Positions 8,077-20,610 of a DNA stretch of 64,000 bases are shown in pieces. The translations under genes were made by a program, and so were the position numbers. The DNA lies in contig CALBPI010000002.1 in NCBI GenBank assembly GCA_937899415.1, forward strand, positions 1 to 64,000, written 5' to 3'. The notes under the pieces are model-generated. The model had not been told where the DNA came from and ran no database searches. It saw only the letters and a list, made by a program, of their open reading frames with translations. Within the stretch, counting starts at the first letter, position 1. Each line of letters begins with the position of its first letter. This DNA comes from an uncultured Gammaproteobacteria bacterium (GTDB lineage: Bacteria > Pseudomonadota > Gammaproteobacteria > Steroidobacterales > Woeseiaceae).

Positions 8077-9354
8077 ATGGCTCAGAACATCACGCCCGTA
8101 CGGGGCATGAACGACATCCTGCCGCCCGATGGCGACACCTGGCTCGCGCTCGAAGGCATCGTGTCGGAGCTTTTGGCCGGCTACGGCTACCGGCACGTGC
8201 GACTGCCGCTGCTCGAGCGCACGGAGTTGTTTCGCCGCTCGATCGGTGATGCCACGGATATCGTCGAGAAGGAGATGTACACCTTCGATGATCGCAATGG
8301 CGAGAGCCTGACGCTGCGTCCCGAGGCCACGGCGGGGTTGGTTCGCGCGGCGATCTCGAATGGCCTCACGCACAACCAGAAGCACCGCATCTGGACCGCC
8401 GGGCCGATGTTCCGTTACGAGAAACCTCAGAAAGGCCGTTACCGGCAGTTCCACCAAATCGATATCGAAGCCTTCGGCTACGAGGGTCCCGATGTCGACA
8501 TTGAGATGATCGTCATGTCGGCGCGACTCTGGCAGCGACTCGGCATCTCGAGGCTGTCTCTTGAAGTCAACTCGCTGGGCAGTGCCGAGGCGCGTGCCGC
8601 CTACCGTGATCAGCTTGTGACCTATTTCGAGGGCCACCGCGATGTGCTCGACGCCGACAGCCTGCGCCGCCTGGAAAGCAATCCGCTGCGCATTCTCGAC
8701 AGCAAGAACCCCGCGATGACCGAAGTCATCGCCGGTGCGCCGTTGCTGCTCGACCACCTGGACGCCGAGTCGCAGGCGCATTTTGATGCCCTGCGCGCGG
8801 GGCTCGATGCCGTCGGCGTGGCCTACACGGTCAATCCACGCCTGGTGCGCGGCCTCGATTATTACTCGCGCACAGTGTTCGAATGGGTGACCGACGCGCT
8901 GGGGTCGCAGGGTGCCGTGTGCTCGGGCGGGCGCTACGACGGCCTGTTCGAGCAACTGGGTGGCAAACCCGTGCCTGCGATCGGCTGGGCCATTGGCGTG
9001 GAGCGTCTCGTGGCGCTCTGCGAAGCGGAACAGGCGCGTCCGGCTGCGGTCGAACCCCACGCGTACCTGATCTCGGTGGGCGCGGACGCCGACGCCGCAG
9101 CGCTGGCACTCAGCGAGCGTCTGCGCGACGCGGTTCCGGGGCTTCGGCTTGAACGCCACCTGGGTGGCGGCAGCATGAAATCGCAGCTCAAGCAGGCCGA
9201 CAAGAGTGGCGCCGAACTGGCGCTGATCGTGGCTGAGCGTGAGCTCGCGGACGGCGTGGTTTCGGTCAAGCCGCTGCGCGACCGCCGCGAGCAGGAAAGC
9301 CTCGATGAGGCGGGCCTATCACGCCTGCTTGTTACCGAAGTCGGATCGCGCTAA
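8077..9354 (+). CDS. hisS: Histidine-tRNA ligase
   Basis: Class II aminoacyl-tRNA synthetase charging tRNA-His. 425 residues (E. coli 424). Family motifs: RGMNDILPPD near the N-terminus, ELFRRSIGDATDIVEKEMYTF split as ELFRRSIGDATDIV and EKEMYTF (motif 1 region), MFRYEKPQKGRYRQF (motif 2), LVRGLDYYSRTVFEW (HisA motif) and GGRYDGL. The anticodon-binding domain occupies about 330-425. The ATG at 8077 gives the family N-terminus MAQNITPVRGMND; the longer open frame overlaps rodZ. Confidence 0.97.
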   Translation: MAQNITPVRGMNDILPPDGDTWLALEGIVSELLAGYGYRHVRLPLLERTELFRRSIGDATDIVEKEMYTFDDRNGESLTLRPEATAGLVRAAISNGLTHNQKHRIWTAGPMFRYEKPQKGRYRQFHQIDIEAFGYEGPDVDIEMIVMSARLWQRLGISRLSLEVNSLGSAEARAAYRDQLVTYFEGHRDVLDADSLRRLESNPLRILDSKNPAMTEVIAGAPLLLDHLDAESQAHFDALRAGLDAVGVAYTVNPRLVRGLDYYSRTVFEWVTDALGSQGAVCSGGRYDGLFEQLGGKPVPAIGWAIGVERLVALCEAEQARPAAVEPHAYLISVGADADAAALALSERLRDAVPGLRLERHLGGGSMKSQLKQADKSGAELALIVAERELADGVVSVKPLRDRREQESLDEAGLSRLLVTEVGSR

Positions 9355-9370
9355 ACACCGGGTCGCGCCG

Positions 9371-9399
9371 TTTCGCGGGGCGCCCGAAACCGCTAGAAT
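9371..9399 (+). promoter_or_regulatory. Likely promoter upstream of the yfgM-like gene
   Basis: TTTCGC (9371-9376) and TAGAAT (9394-9399) are 17 bases apart. The -10 is good and the -35 is weak. The leader would be about 63 bases. Confidence 0.45.
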
Positions 9400-9468
9400 T
9401 GCCGGCTGATTCGCGCCGGGTGCCGCTGGCCCCGACGCACGACATGACGATGGATAGGTGATGAAACC

Positions 9469-10134
9469 GTGAGCGATTACGAAGACGCGGAACAAGTCGA
9501 GAAACTGAAGGCCTTCTGGGACGAGAACGGCAAGCTGCTGATCAGCGCCGTGGTCCTCTCAACGGCCGGCCTGTTCGGCTGGAACTGGTGGAAGGGCGAG
9601 CAACGCGCTTATGCAGAAGGCGCCTCACAGGTCTTTGAGCAGGCCGTCGATGCCGCCCAGGCGTCCGACCTGACCATGCTCGTGTCTCACCACAGCACGC
9701 TAAGCACGGACTTCCCGGACTCGCCTTACGTGACACAAGCTGGCCTGCGGCTTGCCGGGCTCTACATGCAGCGCGGTGAGACGGAATCGGCCGAAACGAC
9801 GCTGCGCGATGTTCTCGCGCGCGAGCGCGGCAACCTGCTTGAGCCTGTTGTGGCCTCGCGACTGGCCCGTGTGCTGTCCTACCGCGGCGATGCGGCGCAG
9901 GCGCTCGAGGTGCTCGACAGCGTCGGCGATGAGGGCACCTACGCGCCGCTACTGGCTGAGACGCGGGGCGATGTACAGGTTGCCCTGGGCAACACGGAAG
10001 CGGCACGCGCAGCATTCGAATCAGCTCTGACGGCCACCGGTCAGTCCCAGCTGATCGATGTGCGGCTTGTGGAAATGAAGCTCGCCGACCTCGGCGCCGC
10101 ACCCGTCGTTGCTACGGAAGCGGAAACCCCGTGA
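9469..10134 (+). CDS. yfgM: YfgM-like TPR membrane protein (SecYEG-associated ancillary protein)
   Basis: Single-pass inner-membrane protein with a periplasmic TPR domain; E. coli YfgM associates with SecYEG and periplasmic chaperones. 221 residues. The N-terminal charged segment (YEDAEQVEKLKAFWDENGK) is typical, followed by one membrane helix (about 24-42) and TPR-like repeats (about 85-205). It starts at GTG with AGGTGA 7 bases upstream. Its end overlaps bamB by 4 bases (GTGA). The order hisS-yfgM-bamB-der is the same as in E. coli. Confidence 0.9.
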   Translation: MSDYEDAEQVEKLKAFWDENGKLLISAVVLSTAGLFGWNWWKGEQRAYAEGASQVFEQAVDAAQASDLTMLVSHHSTLSTDFPDSPYVTQAGLRLAGLYMQRGETESAETTLRDVLARERGNLLEPVVASRLARVLSYRGDAAQALEVLDSVGDEGTYAPLLAETRGDVQVALGNTEAARAAFESALTATGQSQLIDVRLVEMKLADLGAAPVVATEAETP

Positions 10135-11300
10135 CCCGCTCACTGCGCCTCTTGGCGCTGGCAACGGCCGTTCTGGCCGTGTCCGGCTGCTCCATTTTCG
10201 GCGGTGACGACGAAGAGGCAGCGCTGCCGCCCACGCCGCTCACCGACTTTTCGCCGACGCTTCGGCTCGATCGCGTGATTAACGACGGTATGGGCGGCGG
10301 CGGGGGCGTGCTGCGCTACGCATTGCGCCCGTCGGGCGACGGTACGCGCGCCTATGCGGCGGGTGCTGATGGCACGGTGGTGGCTTACGACGCCGTCTCG
10401 GGCAAGCGCACCTGGCGCGCAAAGCTTGATGCAACCATCACGGCCGGCCCCGGTGCCGGTGACGGCCGACTCGCCGTTGCGGATCGCAGCGGCGGCATTA
10501 CGGCGCTGGACGCGCGCACGGGCGACGTCCTGTGGCGACAGGACATCGCGGCAGAAGTGCTCGCGCCGCCTGTTTTGGGTGGCGAACGCGTCATCGTGCG
10601 CAGCGTTGACGGCCGTTTGCTCGCGTTGTCGGGTACAACGGGCGAGTTGCTCTGGTTCGTGGAGCAGCCCGTACCGAGGCTGTCGCAACGCGGCACCGGC
10701 GCACCCGTGATCGTCGGTGACGCCGTCGTCGCGGGCTTCGACAACGGGCGCATCCTGGCCGCAGACCTGCTCTCGGGCGAGGTGCTCTGGGAGCTGCCTC
10801 TGGGGATCCCCTCGGGGCGCAGCGACATCGAGCGCATGGTTGATGCGGACGGTGCACTGGCGGCATCGGGCAACGACCTTTACGTCACGGGGTTCCGGGC
10901 CCGGACAGCCGCCATTGCCGCAGAGTCGGGACAGGCGCTCTGGGCGCGCGAACTCTCAAGTTACTCGGGTCTTGGAATCGACTGGACGAACGTCTACATG
11001 ACGCTCGAGGGCGACCAGGTCATCGCGCTCTCGCGCAGTAACGGCACTCAACAGTGGTCCAACGAGCAGTTCTTGCGCCGGCAGCTGACGGCGCCCGTCG
11101 CCTTTGGCGAGTACGTTGTCGTGGGTGACCTTGAGGGCTATCTGCATTTCCTGAGCGCGCGCAGCGGCACACTGGCGGCGCGGGTTCGCGTCGACGACGC
11201 GCCGATCGTGCAGCGCCCCTATGTGATGGGCGAGACGCTGTACGCGCAGTCCAGCGAAGGCACACTGGTCGGCTACCGCGAGCGCGGCGAGCGCCGCTAA
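10131..11300 (+). CDS. bamB: Outer membrane assembly lipoprotein BamB
   Basis: BamB is the beta-propeller lipoprotein of the BAM complex that inserts outer-membrane beta-barrels. 389 residues (E. coli 392). The signal peptide has a lipobox ending at C20 (VSGC), then an acidic linker and seven or eight PQQ-like blades ([42 protein letters not shown] and similar). GTG start, translationally coupled to yfgM. Confidence 0.93.
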   Translation: MTRSLRLLALATAVLAVSGCSIFGGDDEEAALPPTPLTDFSPTLRLDRVINDGMGGGGGVLRYALRPSGDGTRAYAAGADGTVVAYDAVSGKRTWRAKLDATITAGPGAGDGRLAVADRSGGITALDARTGDVLWRQDIAAEVLAPPVLGGERVIVRSVDGRLLALSGTTGELLWFVEQPVPRLSQRGTGAPVIVGDAVVAGFDNGRILAADLLSGEVLWELPLGIPSGRSDIERMVDADGALAASGNDLYVTGFRARTAAIAAESGQALWARELSSYSGLGIDWTNVYMTLEGDQVIALSRSNGTQQWSNEQFLRRQLTAPVAFGEYVVVGDLEGYLHFLSARSGTLAARVRVDDAPIVQRPYVMGETLYAQSSEGTLVGYRERGERR

Positions 11301-11307
11301 CGCCGCG

Positions 11308-12696
11308 ATGCTGCCCGTCGTCGCACTCGTCGGTCGACCCAATGTCGGCAAGTCGACGCTGTTCAATCGACTGACGCGCACCCGCGACGCACTCGTCGCG
11401 GACTACCCGGGGCTGACCCGCGATCGTCAGTACGGCTACGGCAAGGTCGGCGGCCGTGACTATCTTGTGGTCGATACGGGCGGTCTTGGCGATGACGACG
11501 AGGGGGTCGCCGCGCTCATGGCGGAGCAGGCGCGTCTGGCTATCGATGAGTCGGACGCGGTCATCTTCCTTGTCGACGCCCGCGAAGGCTTGCTGGCCGG
11601 CGACTACGACATTGCGGATCGTGTGCGGCGCAGCGATAAACCGGTGTTCGTGGCCATCAACAAGGCCGAAGGGCTGGACGCCGACGCCGTGGCATCGGAC
11701 TTCTACGCGCTCGGTCTTGGCAATCCCGCGGTGATCTCAGCGGCACACGGCGATCGCGTGGTCCCGCTCATTGAACACGTGCTGGCCGCGTGTCCCGAAG
11801 GCGACACTGAGCCTGAGCCCGACGCGGCCATCATGATTACCGTGGCGGGTCGACCCAATGTCGGTAAGTCGACGCTCATCAATCGCCTCATTGGTGAGGA
11901 GCGATTGGTTGCATTCGACAAACCGGGCACCACGCGCGACAGCGTGCGCGTCCCGTTCGAGCGCGATGGCAAACACTATGTACTCGTCGATACGGCGGGC
12001 GTGCGGCGACGCACGCGGGTAACCGAGGCCATCGAGAAGTTCAGCATCATCAAGACGCTGCAGGCCATTGAGCAGAGCAACGTCGTGATCGGGGTCATTG
12101 ACGCGCGTGAGGGCGTGACGGACCAGGATGTCTCGTTGTTCGGCCTGATCATCGAGCGGGGCAGGGCGCTTGTCGTTGTCATCAACAAGTGGGACGGGCT
12201 CGACCCGGACCGCCGCCGCGCCCTGCGCGATGGGCTCGAGCTCAAGCTTGGCTTCACGGAGTTCGCCCCGCGTCATTTCATTTCGGCCAGGCACGGCACG
12301 GGTGTGGGCAAGCTTTTGCCCGAGGCCGACCGGGTGCACGAGGCAGCGTGTCGTGAGCTGCCGGCATCGGCGCTCACCCGGGCACTGGAAACGGCGATCA
12401 GCGCGCACCCGCCACCGCTGTCGCGTGGACGTCGCCCGAGGCTGCGCTATGCACACCAGGGCGGGCGCAACCCGCCTGTCATCGTGGTGCACGGGACGCA
12501 GGCGGAACGCCTGTCGGCCAGTTACCGGCGCTACCTCGTCAACTACTTCAGAAAGACCTTCAAGCTGCGGGGCACACCCATTCGCCTGCAGCTCAAGTCG
12601 GGCAAGAACCCCTTTGAGGGGCGGCGCAACACGCTGACACCGCGTCAGCAGGCGCGTCGCAAACGCCTGCTCAAGCACGTCAAGAAGCGCTCGTAA
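11308..12696 (+). CDS. der: Ribosome biogenesis GTPase Der (EngA)
   Basis: Double-domain GTPase needed for 50S subunit maturation. 462 residues. Two G domains each carry G1 ([12 protein letters not shown] near residue 9; [12 protein letters not shown] near 181), G3 ([18 protein letters not shown]) and G4 (NKAE; NKWD). A KH-like domain lies at about 355-440, followed by a basic tail ([13 protein letters not shown]). It starts 8 bases after bamB. Confidence 0.97.
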   Translation: MLPVVALVGRPNVGKSTLFNRLTRTRDALVADYPGLTRDRQYGYGKVGGRDYLVVDTGGLGDDDEGVAALMAEQARLAIDESDAVIFLVDAREGLLAGDYDIADRVRRSDKPVFVAINKAEGLDADAVASDFYALGLGNPAVISAAHGDRVVPLIEHVLAACPEGDTEPEPDAAIMITVAGRPNVGKSTLINRLIGEERLVAFDKPGTTRDSVRVPFERDGKHYVLVDTAGVRRRTRVTEAIEKFSIIKTLQAIEQSNVVIGVIDAREGVTDQDVSLFGLIIERGRALVVVINKWDGLDPDRRRALRDGLELKLGFTEFAPRHFISARHGTGVGKLLPEADRVHEAACRELPASALTRALETAISAHPPPLSRGRRPRLRYAHQGGRNPPVIVVHGTQAERLSASYRRYLVNYFRKTFKLRGTPIRLQLKSGKNPFEGRRNTLTPRQQARRKRLLKHVKKRS

Positions 12697-12764
12697 GTGA
12701 CGCCCCGCGGGTGCAGCGTGGTAGGCTCTCGCGACTGATACACAGGGGATAGTGGGAGAGAACA

Positions 12765-13316
12765 ATGAGCATCCTCGAGACAATTCTCAATTCGGGCAAC
12801 GGTGCCCTCGTGGGCCAGGTTGCAGACAGCCTGAAACTCGATAAGGGCAAAGCGGGCGCCGCCATTGCGGAGCTGTTGCCGGCACTCAAAGGCGGCATCC
12901 GCCGCAACGCCGAGAAGCCCGAGGGCCTCGGTGCGCTGATGTCGGCGCTACAGGGTGGTCATCACTCGGACTACGTCGAGAAGCCTGACCTGTTGAGCCG
13001 GGCTGCGACGATCACCGACGGCAACGCGATCCTGGGCCACCTGCTGGGCAGCAAGGATGAAAGCCGCAAAGTGGCCGCCGAGGCCGCCTCGCGCACCGGA
13101 GTCGATGTGGGCACGCTCAAGAAGATGCTGCCCATGGTCGCGGCCATGGCGATGGGCTCGCTGAGCAAGGAAAGCAAGGGCGGCGGTGCGCTGTCTTCGT
13201 TGCTTGCCGGTGGCGCGTCCTCAGCGGGCGCCGGCCTGTTGTCGAGCTTCCTCGATAAGGATGAGGGCGGTTCGGCCGTGGGTAACCTGCTGGGTATGGC
13301 CCGTAAGTTCTTCTGA
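12765..13316 (+). CDS. DUF937 family protein
   Basis: 183 residues of Ala/Gly/Leu-rich helical sequence matching the DUF937 family, whose function is unknown. Repeated helical blocks such as AAIAELLPALKGGIRRN, LLSRAATITDGNAILGHLLG and ASRTGVDVGTLKKMLPM are followed by a Gly/Ser-rich segment and GGSAVGNLLGMARKFF. No signal peptide or clear membrane segment; probably cytoplasmic. The ATG follows a GGGAGAG. A hairpin with a short T run follows 10 bases after the stop codon, so the gene is probably monocistronic. Confidence 0.8.
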   Translation: MSILETILNSGNGALVGQVADSLKLDKGKAGAAIAELLPALKGGIRRNAEKPEGLGALMSALQGGHHSDYVEKPDLLSRAATITDGNAILGHLLGSKDESRKVAAEAASRTGVDVGTLKKMLPMVAAMAMGSLSKESKGGGALSSLLAGGASSAGAGLLSSFLDKDEGGSAVGNLLGMARKFF

Positions 13317-13326
13317 CGATGTGTAA

Positions 13327-13359
13327 GCGCGCCACGCGTCACGGCGTGGCGCGCGCTTT
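13327..13359 (+). terminator. Hairpin after the DUF937 gene, touching the metX-family start
   Basis: GCGCGCCACGC (13327-13337) and GCGTGGCGCGC (13344-13354) form an 11-bp perfect stem with a 6-base loop, followed by GCTTTC. The T run is short, so termination may be partial. Only 3 bases separate it from the next start codon at 13363. Confidence 0.6.
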
Positions 13360-13362
13360 CCT

Positions 13363-14472
13363 ATGACCGCCTCTGCAGCCGGCGCGCGCCAATTCCTCCA
13401 GTTGCCGGGTTCGTTCGAGCTGCGCCGTGGCGGCGTCCTCGAGCGGCCTGTGCTCGCCTATGAGACCTGGGGGCAGCTCTCGCCCGAGCGCGATAACGCG
13501 ATCGTGCTGTTTACGGGCTTGTCGCCGTCGGCGCATGCCGCCTCGTCGCCCGGAGACCTGTCGCCGGGTTGGTGGGAGGAGATGCTGGGTCCGCAACGCC
13601 CCATCGACACGGACCGCTTCTTTGTCGTGTGCGTGAATTCTCTGGGCAGTTGCTTTGGCTCGACGGGGCCTTCGAGTGATAATCCCTCGAGTAATGCGCT
13701 ATACGCAATTGATTTTCCGGTCCTTTCTCTGGAAGACATTGCGAATGCGTCGTTGCCTGTACTCGATGCGTTGGGCATCGACCGGGTGTTTGCGGCGATC
13801 GGCTGCTCCATGGGTGGCATGACGGCCCTGGCTTTCGCTGCGCTGCACCCGGCGCGTTGTGGCCGACTCATCTCTGTGTCCTCCGCGGCGCGTGCGGCCC
13901 CGTTTGCGATCGCGCTGCGCTCGCTGCAACGCGAGATGGTGCGCCGCGACCCGGACTGGCAGGACGGGCGCTACCCGGCCGGTGCCGGCCCGATCACAGG
14001 CATGCGCATGGCACGCAAGCTCGGCATGATCACCTACCGCTCCGCGCAGGAGTGGGTGCAGCGCTTCGGGCGCGAGCGGGTGGCCGCCGAGCATGGCGCC
14101 AATGACCCGTTTTGTATCGATTTCGAGGTCGAGTCCTACCTCGAGGCCCACGCGCTCAAGTTCACGGGCGCCTTCGATGCCAACTGTTACCTGTTCCTGT
14201 CACGGGCCATGGACCTGTTCGATATCGCTGACTACGGGGGCTCCGTGGCCAGCGGTGTGGGCCGAACGGCGCTCGACGAGGCACTCGTCATCGGCGTGGG
14301 CAGCGACATCCTGTTCCCGCTCTGGCAGCAGCGGGAGCTTGCCGATGCACTGGGTGCGACGGGCTGCGACGTGAGCTTCGAGGCGCTCGATTCGATCCAG
14401 GGCCACGATTCGTTCCTGGTTGATATGGACCGGTTCCGGCCCGTTATTGGCAGCTGGCTGGCCAACCGCTAA
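13363..14472 (+). CDS. MetX-family O-acyltransferase, probably L-serine O-succinyltransferase
   Basis: Alpha/beta-hydrolase acyltransferase, 369 residues. Catalytic triad: S149 in GCSMGGM, D315 in GVGSDILFP and H348 in QGHDSF. The family includes homoserine O-acetyl- and O-succinyltransferases and serine O-succinyltransferases. Here VNSLGSCFGSTGPSS and GMRMARKLGMITYRSAQEW resemble, from memory, the xanthomonad serine O-succinyltransferases more than true MetX (NVLGGCQGTTGP type). That would make it an entry step to cysteine. A thiol dioxygenase lies directly downstream, consistent with sulfur amino acid metabolism. No ribosome binding site is visible; a hairpin ends 9 bases before the ATG. 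Homoserine acylation cannot be excluded. Confidence 0.82.
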   Translation: MTASAAGARQFLQLPGSFELRRGGVLERPVLAYETWGQLSPERDNAIVLFTGLSPSAHAASSPGDLSPGWWEEMLGPQRPIDTDRFFVVCVNSLGSCFGSTGPSSDNPSSNALYAIDFPVLSLEDIANASLPVLDALGIDRVFAAIGCSMGGMTALAFAALHPARCGRLISVSSAARAAPFAIALRSLQREMVRRDPDWQDGRYPAGAGPITGMRMARKLGMITYRSAQEWVQRFGRERVAAEHGANDPFCIDFEVESYLEAHALKFTGAFDANCYLFLSRAMDLFDIADYGGSVASGVGRTALDEALVIGVGSDILFPLWQQRELADALGATGCDVSFEALDSIQGHDSFLVDMDRFRPVIGSWLANR

Positions 14473-14486
14473 ACCGTTTCCGGTGT

Positions 14487-14492
14487 TAGACT
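14487..14492 (+). promoter_or_regulatory. -10-like element, leaderless spacing
   Basis: TAGACT, then exactly 6 bases, then the ATG of the thiol dioxygenase. No Shine-Dalgarno sequence lies between, so the mRNA would start at or next to the A of ATG. Confidence 0.45.
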
Positions 14493-14498
14493 CGCGTC

Positions 14499-15101
14499 AT
14501 GGTTATCGCCGCGGATGAGCCCAATGCCCGCGGGGCGGCAGGTCTGGCCCCGCTGATCGCACTATGCGATGAGGCCGTCGCGTTGCCCGACGCCACCGCA
14601 ATCGTCGACCGTATCAAGTCCGAACTCTGCCGCATGATCCGCGGCAATGCCTTTGAGCTGCCTGTTGCTGTCATGCAGCCGCTCCCGGACCGTTATGCGC
14701 GCCGGCTGCTGCATCGCGACCCGGATCGCGGCTACTCCATCGTGGCCATGACCTGGGGTCCCTGCCAATCGACACCCATTCACGACCATGCGGGGATGTG
14801 GTGCGTCGAGGGTGTCTGCGCGGGCAGCATCGACGTCCTGCAGTACGAGCTCATGGAGCAGGCGGACGGTGAACGCTATCGCTTTGAACCCCGCAATTCC
14901 TACATGGCCGGCATCGGCAGCGCCGGGTGCCTGATTCCGCCCTACGAATACCACCTCATCGCGAATCCCTGCGATCGTAGCCCCGCAGTCTCGCTGCACA
15001 TTTACGGCGGCGACATGGATTACTGCCACGTCTTCGTTCGTGAGGGTGAGGGCAGCGACTGGCACCGTCGCGCGCAGCGCGCGCTGTCATTCGACGACTG
15101 A
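14499..15101 (+). CDS. Cysteine dioxygenase family protein (thiol dioxygenase)
   Basis: Cupin Fe(II) enzyme that oxidises the thiol of cysteine or a related compound to a sulfinate. 200 residues. The 3-His site is H95 and H97 (TPIHDHAGMW) with H152 (YEYHLIANP). The Ser-His-Tyr triad of the family is S165, H167, Y169 (VSLHIYGG). Cysteine dioxygenases and 3-mercaptopropionate dioxygenases both use this fold; substrate is not certain. The stop codon is 2 bases from the convergent xseA stop codon. The start has no visible ribosome binding site but a -10-like element 6 bases upstream. Confidence 0.85.
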   Translation: MVIAADEPNARGAAGLAPLIALCDEAVALPDATAIVDRIKSELCRMIRGNAFELPVAVMQPLPDRYARRLLHRDPDRGYSIVAMTWGPCQSTPIHDHAGMWCVEGVCAGSIDVLQYELMEQADGERYRFEPRNSYMAGIGSAGCLIPPYEYHLIANPCDRSPAVSLHIYGGDMDYCHVFVREGEGSDWHRRAQRALSFDD

Positions 15102-15103
15102 GC

Positions 15104-18044
<2,941 letters not shown>

Positions 18045-18045
<1 letters not shown>

Positions 18046-19631
18046 TGGCGCCAGCAGCGCGTGATATTCACGCTGACCGCGTACTGATCCTCGATTTTGG
18101 CGCCCAGTACACCCAGCTGATTGCGCGCCGGGTGCGCGAGTCGGGCGTCTACTCGGAGATCCATCCCTGGGACATGGACCCCGATGCAATTCGCGAATTC
18201 GGCGCGCGCGGGATTATCCTGTCGGGCGGCCCCGAATCCGTAAATCAGAGCGCGCCGCCGCGTGCCGCGCAGTTGGTCTTCGAGCTGGGTGTGCCCGTGC
18301 TGGGCATCTGCTACGGCATGCAGACCATGGCCGCGCAACTGGGTGGTGAGGTCAGCGCCGCGTCGCACCGTGAGTTCGGTTACGCCGAGGTCGACGAGAC
18401 CGTCGAATCGGAACTGCTCACGGGCTTTGCCGATGAACGCAACGACGCAGGGCAGGCCCGGCTCAAGGTCTGGATGTCGCACGGCGATCGTGTCGATGCG
18501 CTGCCGACTGGTTTTTCCGGCATTGCCGCCAGCGCCAACGCGCCGCTGGCAGCCATGGAGGATCGCGAGCGCCAGTTCTACGGCGTGCAGTTTCACCCCG
18601 AGGTGACGCACACGCTCCAGGGTGCGGCCATCCTGCACCGGTTTGTCCGCGAGATTTGCGGCTGCTCTGGCGACTGGACCACGGGCAACATCGCGAGCGA
18701 CGCCATCGCGCGGATTCGAGAGGCCGTGGGCGACGATCACGTCCTGCTGGGCTTGTCGGGCGGCGTCGACTCGTCGGTTGTTGCGGCCATGCTGCACGCG
18801 GCCATCGGCGACCAGCTCACCTGCGTTTTTGTTGATCACGGTTTGCTCAGGCTCAACGAAGGCGACCAGGTCATGGACACCTTCGCGCGACACCTGGGCG
18901 TCAACGTCATTCGGGTTGATGCTGCCGAACGTTTTTTCGGTGCGCTTGACGGGGAGGCCGACCCCGAGGCCAAGCGCAAGATCATCGGGCGCGAGTTTGT
19001 CGCGGTCTTCGAAGCCGAAGCCGACAATCTCGACAACGTGCGCTGGCTGGCGCAGGGCACGATCTACCCCGACGTCATCGAGTCGGCTGGCAGTGCCACG
19101 GGCAAGGCCCATGTCATCAAGAGTCACCACAACGTCGGCGGCCTGCCCGAGCACATGAACCTGAAGTTGCTCGAGCCCTTGCGCGAGCTGTTCAAGGACG
19201 AGGTGCGTCGTGTCGGCGTCGAGCTCGGCCTGCCGCACGACATGGTCTACCGCCACCCGTTCCCCGGCCCGGGCCTCGGGGTTCGCATCCTGGGCGAGGT
19301 CAAGGCCGAGTACGCCGCGCTCCTGCAGCGCGCCGATGCCGTGTTCATCGACGAACTGCGTGCTGCGGGTCTTTACGAGGAAACCAGTCAGGCGTTTGCC
19401 GTGTTCTTACCGGTACGCTCTGTGGGCGTCATGGGTGATGGGCGCACCTACGACTATGTGATCGCATTGCGGGCCGTCGAAACCGTCGATTTCATGACGG
19501 CACGCTGGGCGCGCTTGCCGTATGAGTTTCTCGAGCGTGTGTCGCTGCGTATCATCAACGAAATCGAGGGCATCTCGCGCGTGACCTACGATATCTCGGG
19601 TAAACCCCCCGCCACCATCGAGTGGGAGTAG
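18045..19631 (+). CDS. guaA: GMP synthase (glutamine-hydrolysing)
   Basis: Converts XMP to GMP using ATP and glutamine-derived ammonia. 528 residues (E. coli 525). The class I amidotransferase domain has the nucleophile C89 ([10 protein letters not shown]) and HPEVTHT; the ATP-pyrophosphatase domain has [11 protein letters not shown]; and the C-terminal dimerisation domain ends with [12 protein letters not shown] 18045 overlaps the guaB stop codon (TGATG); a GTG one codon earlier is possible. Confidence 0.97.
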
Positions 19632-19633
19632 CC

Positions 19634-20068
19634 ATGACGGCACTGCAGGTGCTGTTCGCACTCAACGCCATCTGGTTTGGGATGGCGTTCGATGCCTTTT
19701 ACCGGCGGCGCGCTATTTTCGGCAAGGTCCTGGTGCCCGTCCAGGCGGATCGCGACAACACAGCCTACGCCGCGCTCGTCGAGTCGGGGCGCTTCATGGG
19801 CGGATTCAACCTCGCACTGTCACTGTTCAACGTGCTGCTGGTCTTCAATGTGGGCGGCTTCGACACGCCCGCGCAGTGGGCCACGCTGCTGGTCTTCAAT
19901 GCGGTGGCGCATGGCTCGCAGTTTGTTGGCAACATCCCGATGGCGATTGCGAATCGGCGGGGTGGTGGATTGTGGCCTGTATTCAGGGGGGTGATGTTGC
20001 GTATCTTTGTCATCGACTGTGTGTTGATGGTGGCTAATGCAGCGCTCGCCGCAGCGCTGCTGCTTTAA
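19634..20068 (+). CDS. Small integral membrane protein, unknown function
   Basis: 144 residues with about four hydrophobic segments (LQVLFALNAIWFGMAFDAFY; FNLALSLFNVLLVFNVGG; ATLLVFNAVAHGSQFVGN; FVIDCVLMVANAALAAALLL). I do not recognise a named family. It starts at ATG 19634 with GGGAG 5 bases upstream, 3 bases after guaA, so it probably shares the guaBA transcript. There are no charged catalytic motifs. Confidence 0.75.
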   Translation: MTALQVLFALNAIWFGMAFDAFYRRRAIFGKVLVPVQADRDNTAYAALVESGRFMGGFNLALSLFNVLLVFNVGGFDTPAQWATLLVFNAVAHGSQFVGNIPMAIANRRGGGLWPVFRGVMLRIFVIDCVLMVANAALAAALLL

Positions 20069-20121
20069 AGGCGATTCACTGCTGTGTACACGCTACGTCA
20101 CCGCGATGCCGAGGTCCTGAT

Positions 20122-20610
20122 GTGAGCGATCAGGCGAGCCATAGCGCGTTCAGTGACGACGACCACCGCTGGATGGCCGAAGCCCTGGCCCTGGCCGACG
20201 CGGCCGAGGCCGACGGTGAGGTGCCTGTGGGTGCCGTGGTCGTGCGTGGCGACGAGATCGTCGGCCGTGGGCGAAACGCACCGCTTGCAAGCCACGACCC
20301 GAGCGCGCACGCGGAGCTCCTGGCCGTGCGCGATGCGGCCGCGCGGCTGGGCAACTACCGGCTCACGGGCTGCCGCGTTTACGTCACGCTCGAGCCCTGC
20401 CTCATGTGCGTGGGCGCTATGGTGCACGCGCGCGTCGCCGAGGTGGTGTTTGCAGCGCCCGATCCGAAGTCGGGCGCGCTGGGGGGTGTCACGGACGCCC
20501 TGGCGCTGCCGGGCCTTAATCACCGATTCGCGGTACGAAGCGGGCTCATGGCCGACGTGGCTGGCGAGCGGCTCCGGCTGTTCTTTCGCAACAAGAGACG
20601 CGCAACATGA
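20122..20610 (+). CDS. tadA: tRNA adenosine(34) deaminase TadA
   Basis: Converts A34 to inosine in the tRNA-Arg anticodon. 162 residues. Zinc deaminase motifs: H63 and E65 (SAHAELLA) and C93, C96 (EPCLMCVGAM), with the RNA-binding stretch PKSGALGG. GTG start with GAGG upstream. It is followed by a 4-base overlap with a GNAT gene. In E. coli tadA is next to mltF; here mltF lies two genes further, on the other strand. Confidence 0.93.
   Translation: MSDQASHSAFSDDDHRWMAEALALADAAEADGEVPVGAVVVRGDEIVGRGRNAPLASHDPSAHAELLAVRDAAARLGNYRLTGCRVYVTLEPCLMCVGAMVHARVAEVVFAAPDPKSGALGGVTDALALPGLNHRFAVRSGLMADVAGERLRLFFRNKRRAT

Noticed and set aside
13300-13363. SAM or other sulfur riboswitch before the MetX-family gene
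   Set aside because: Only 46 bases lie between the genes and they hold a simple hairpin, too short for a known riboswitch.
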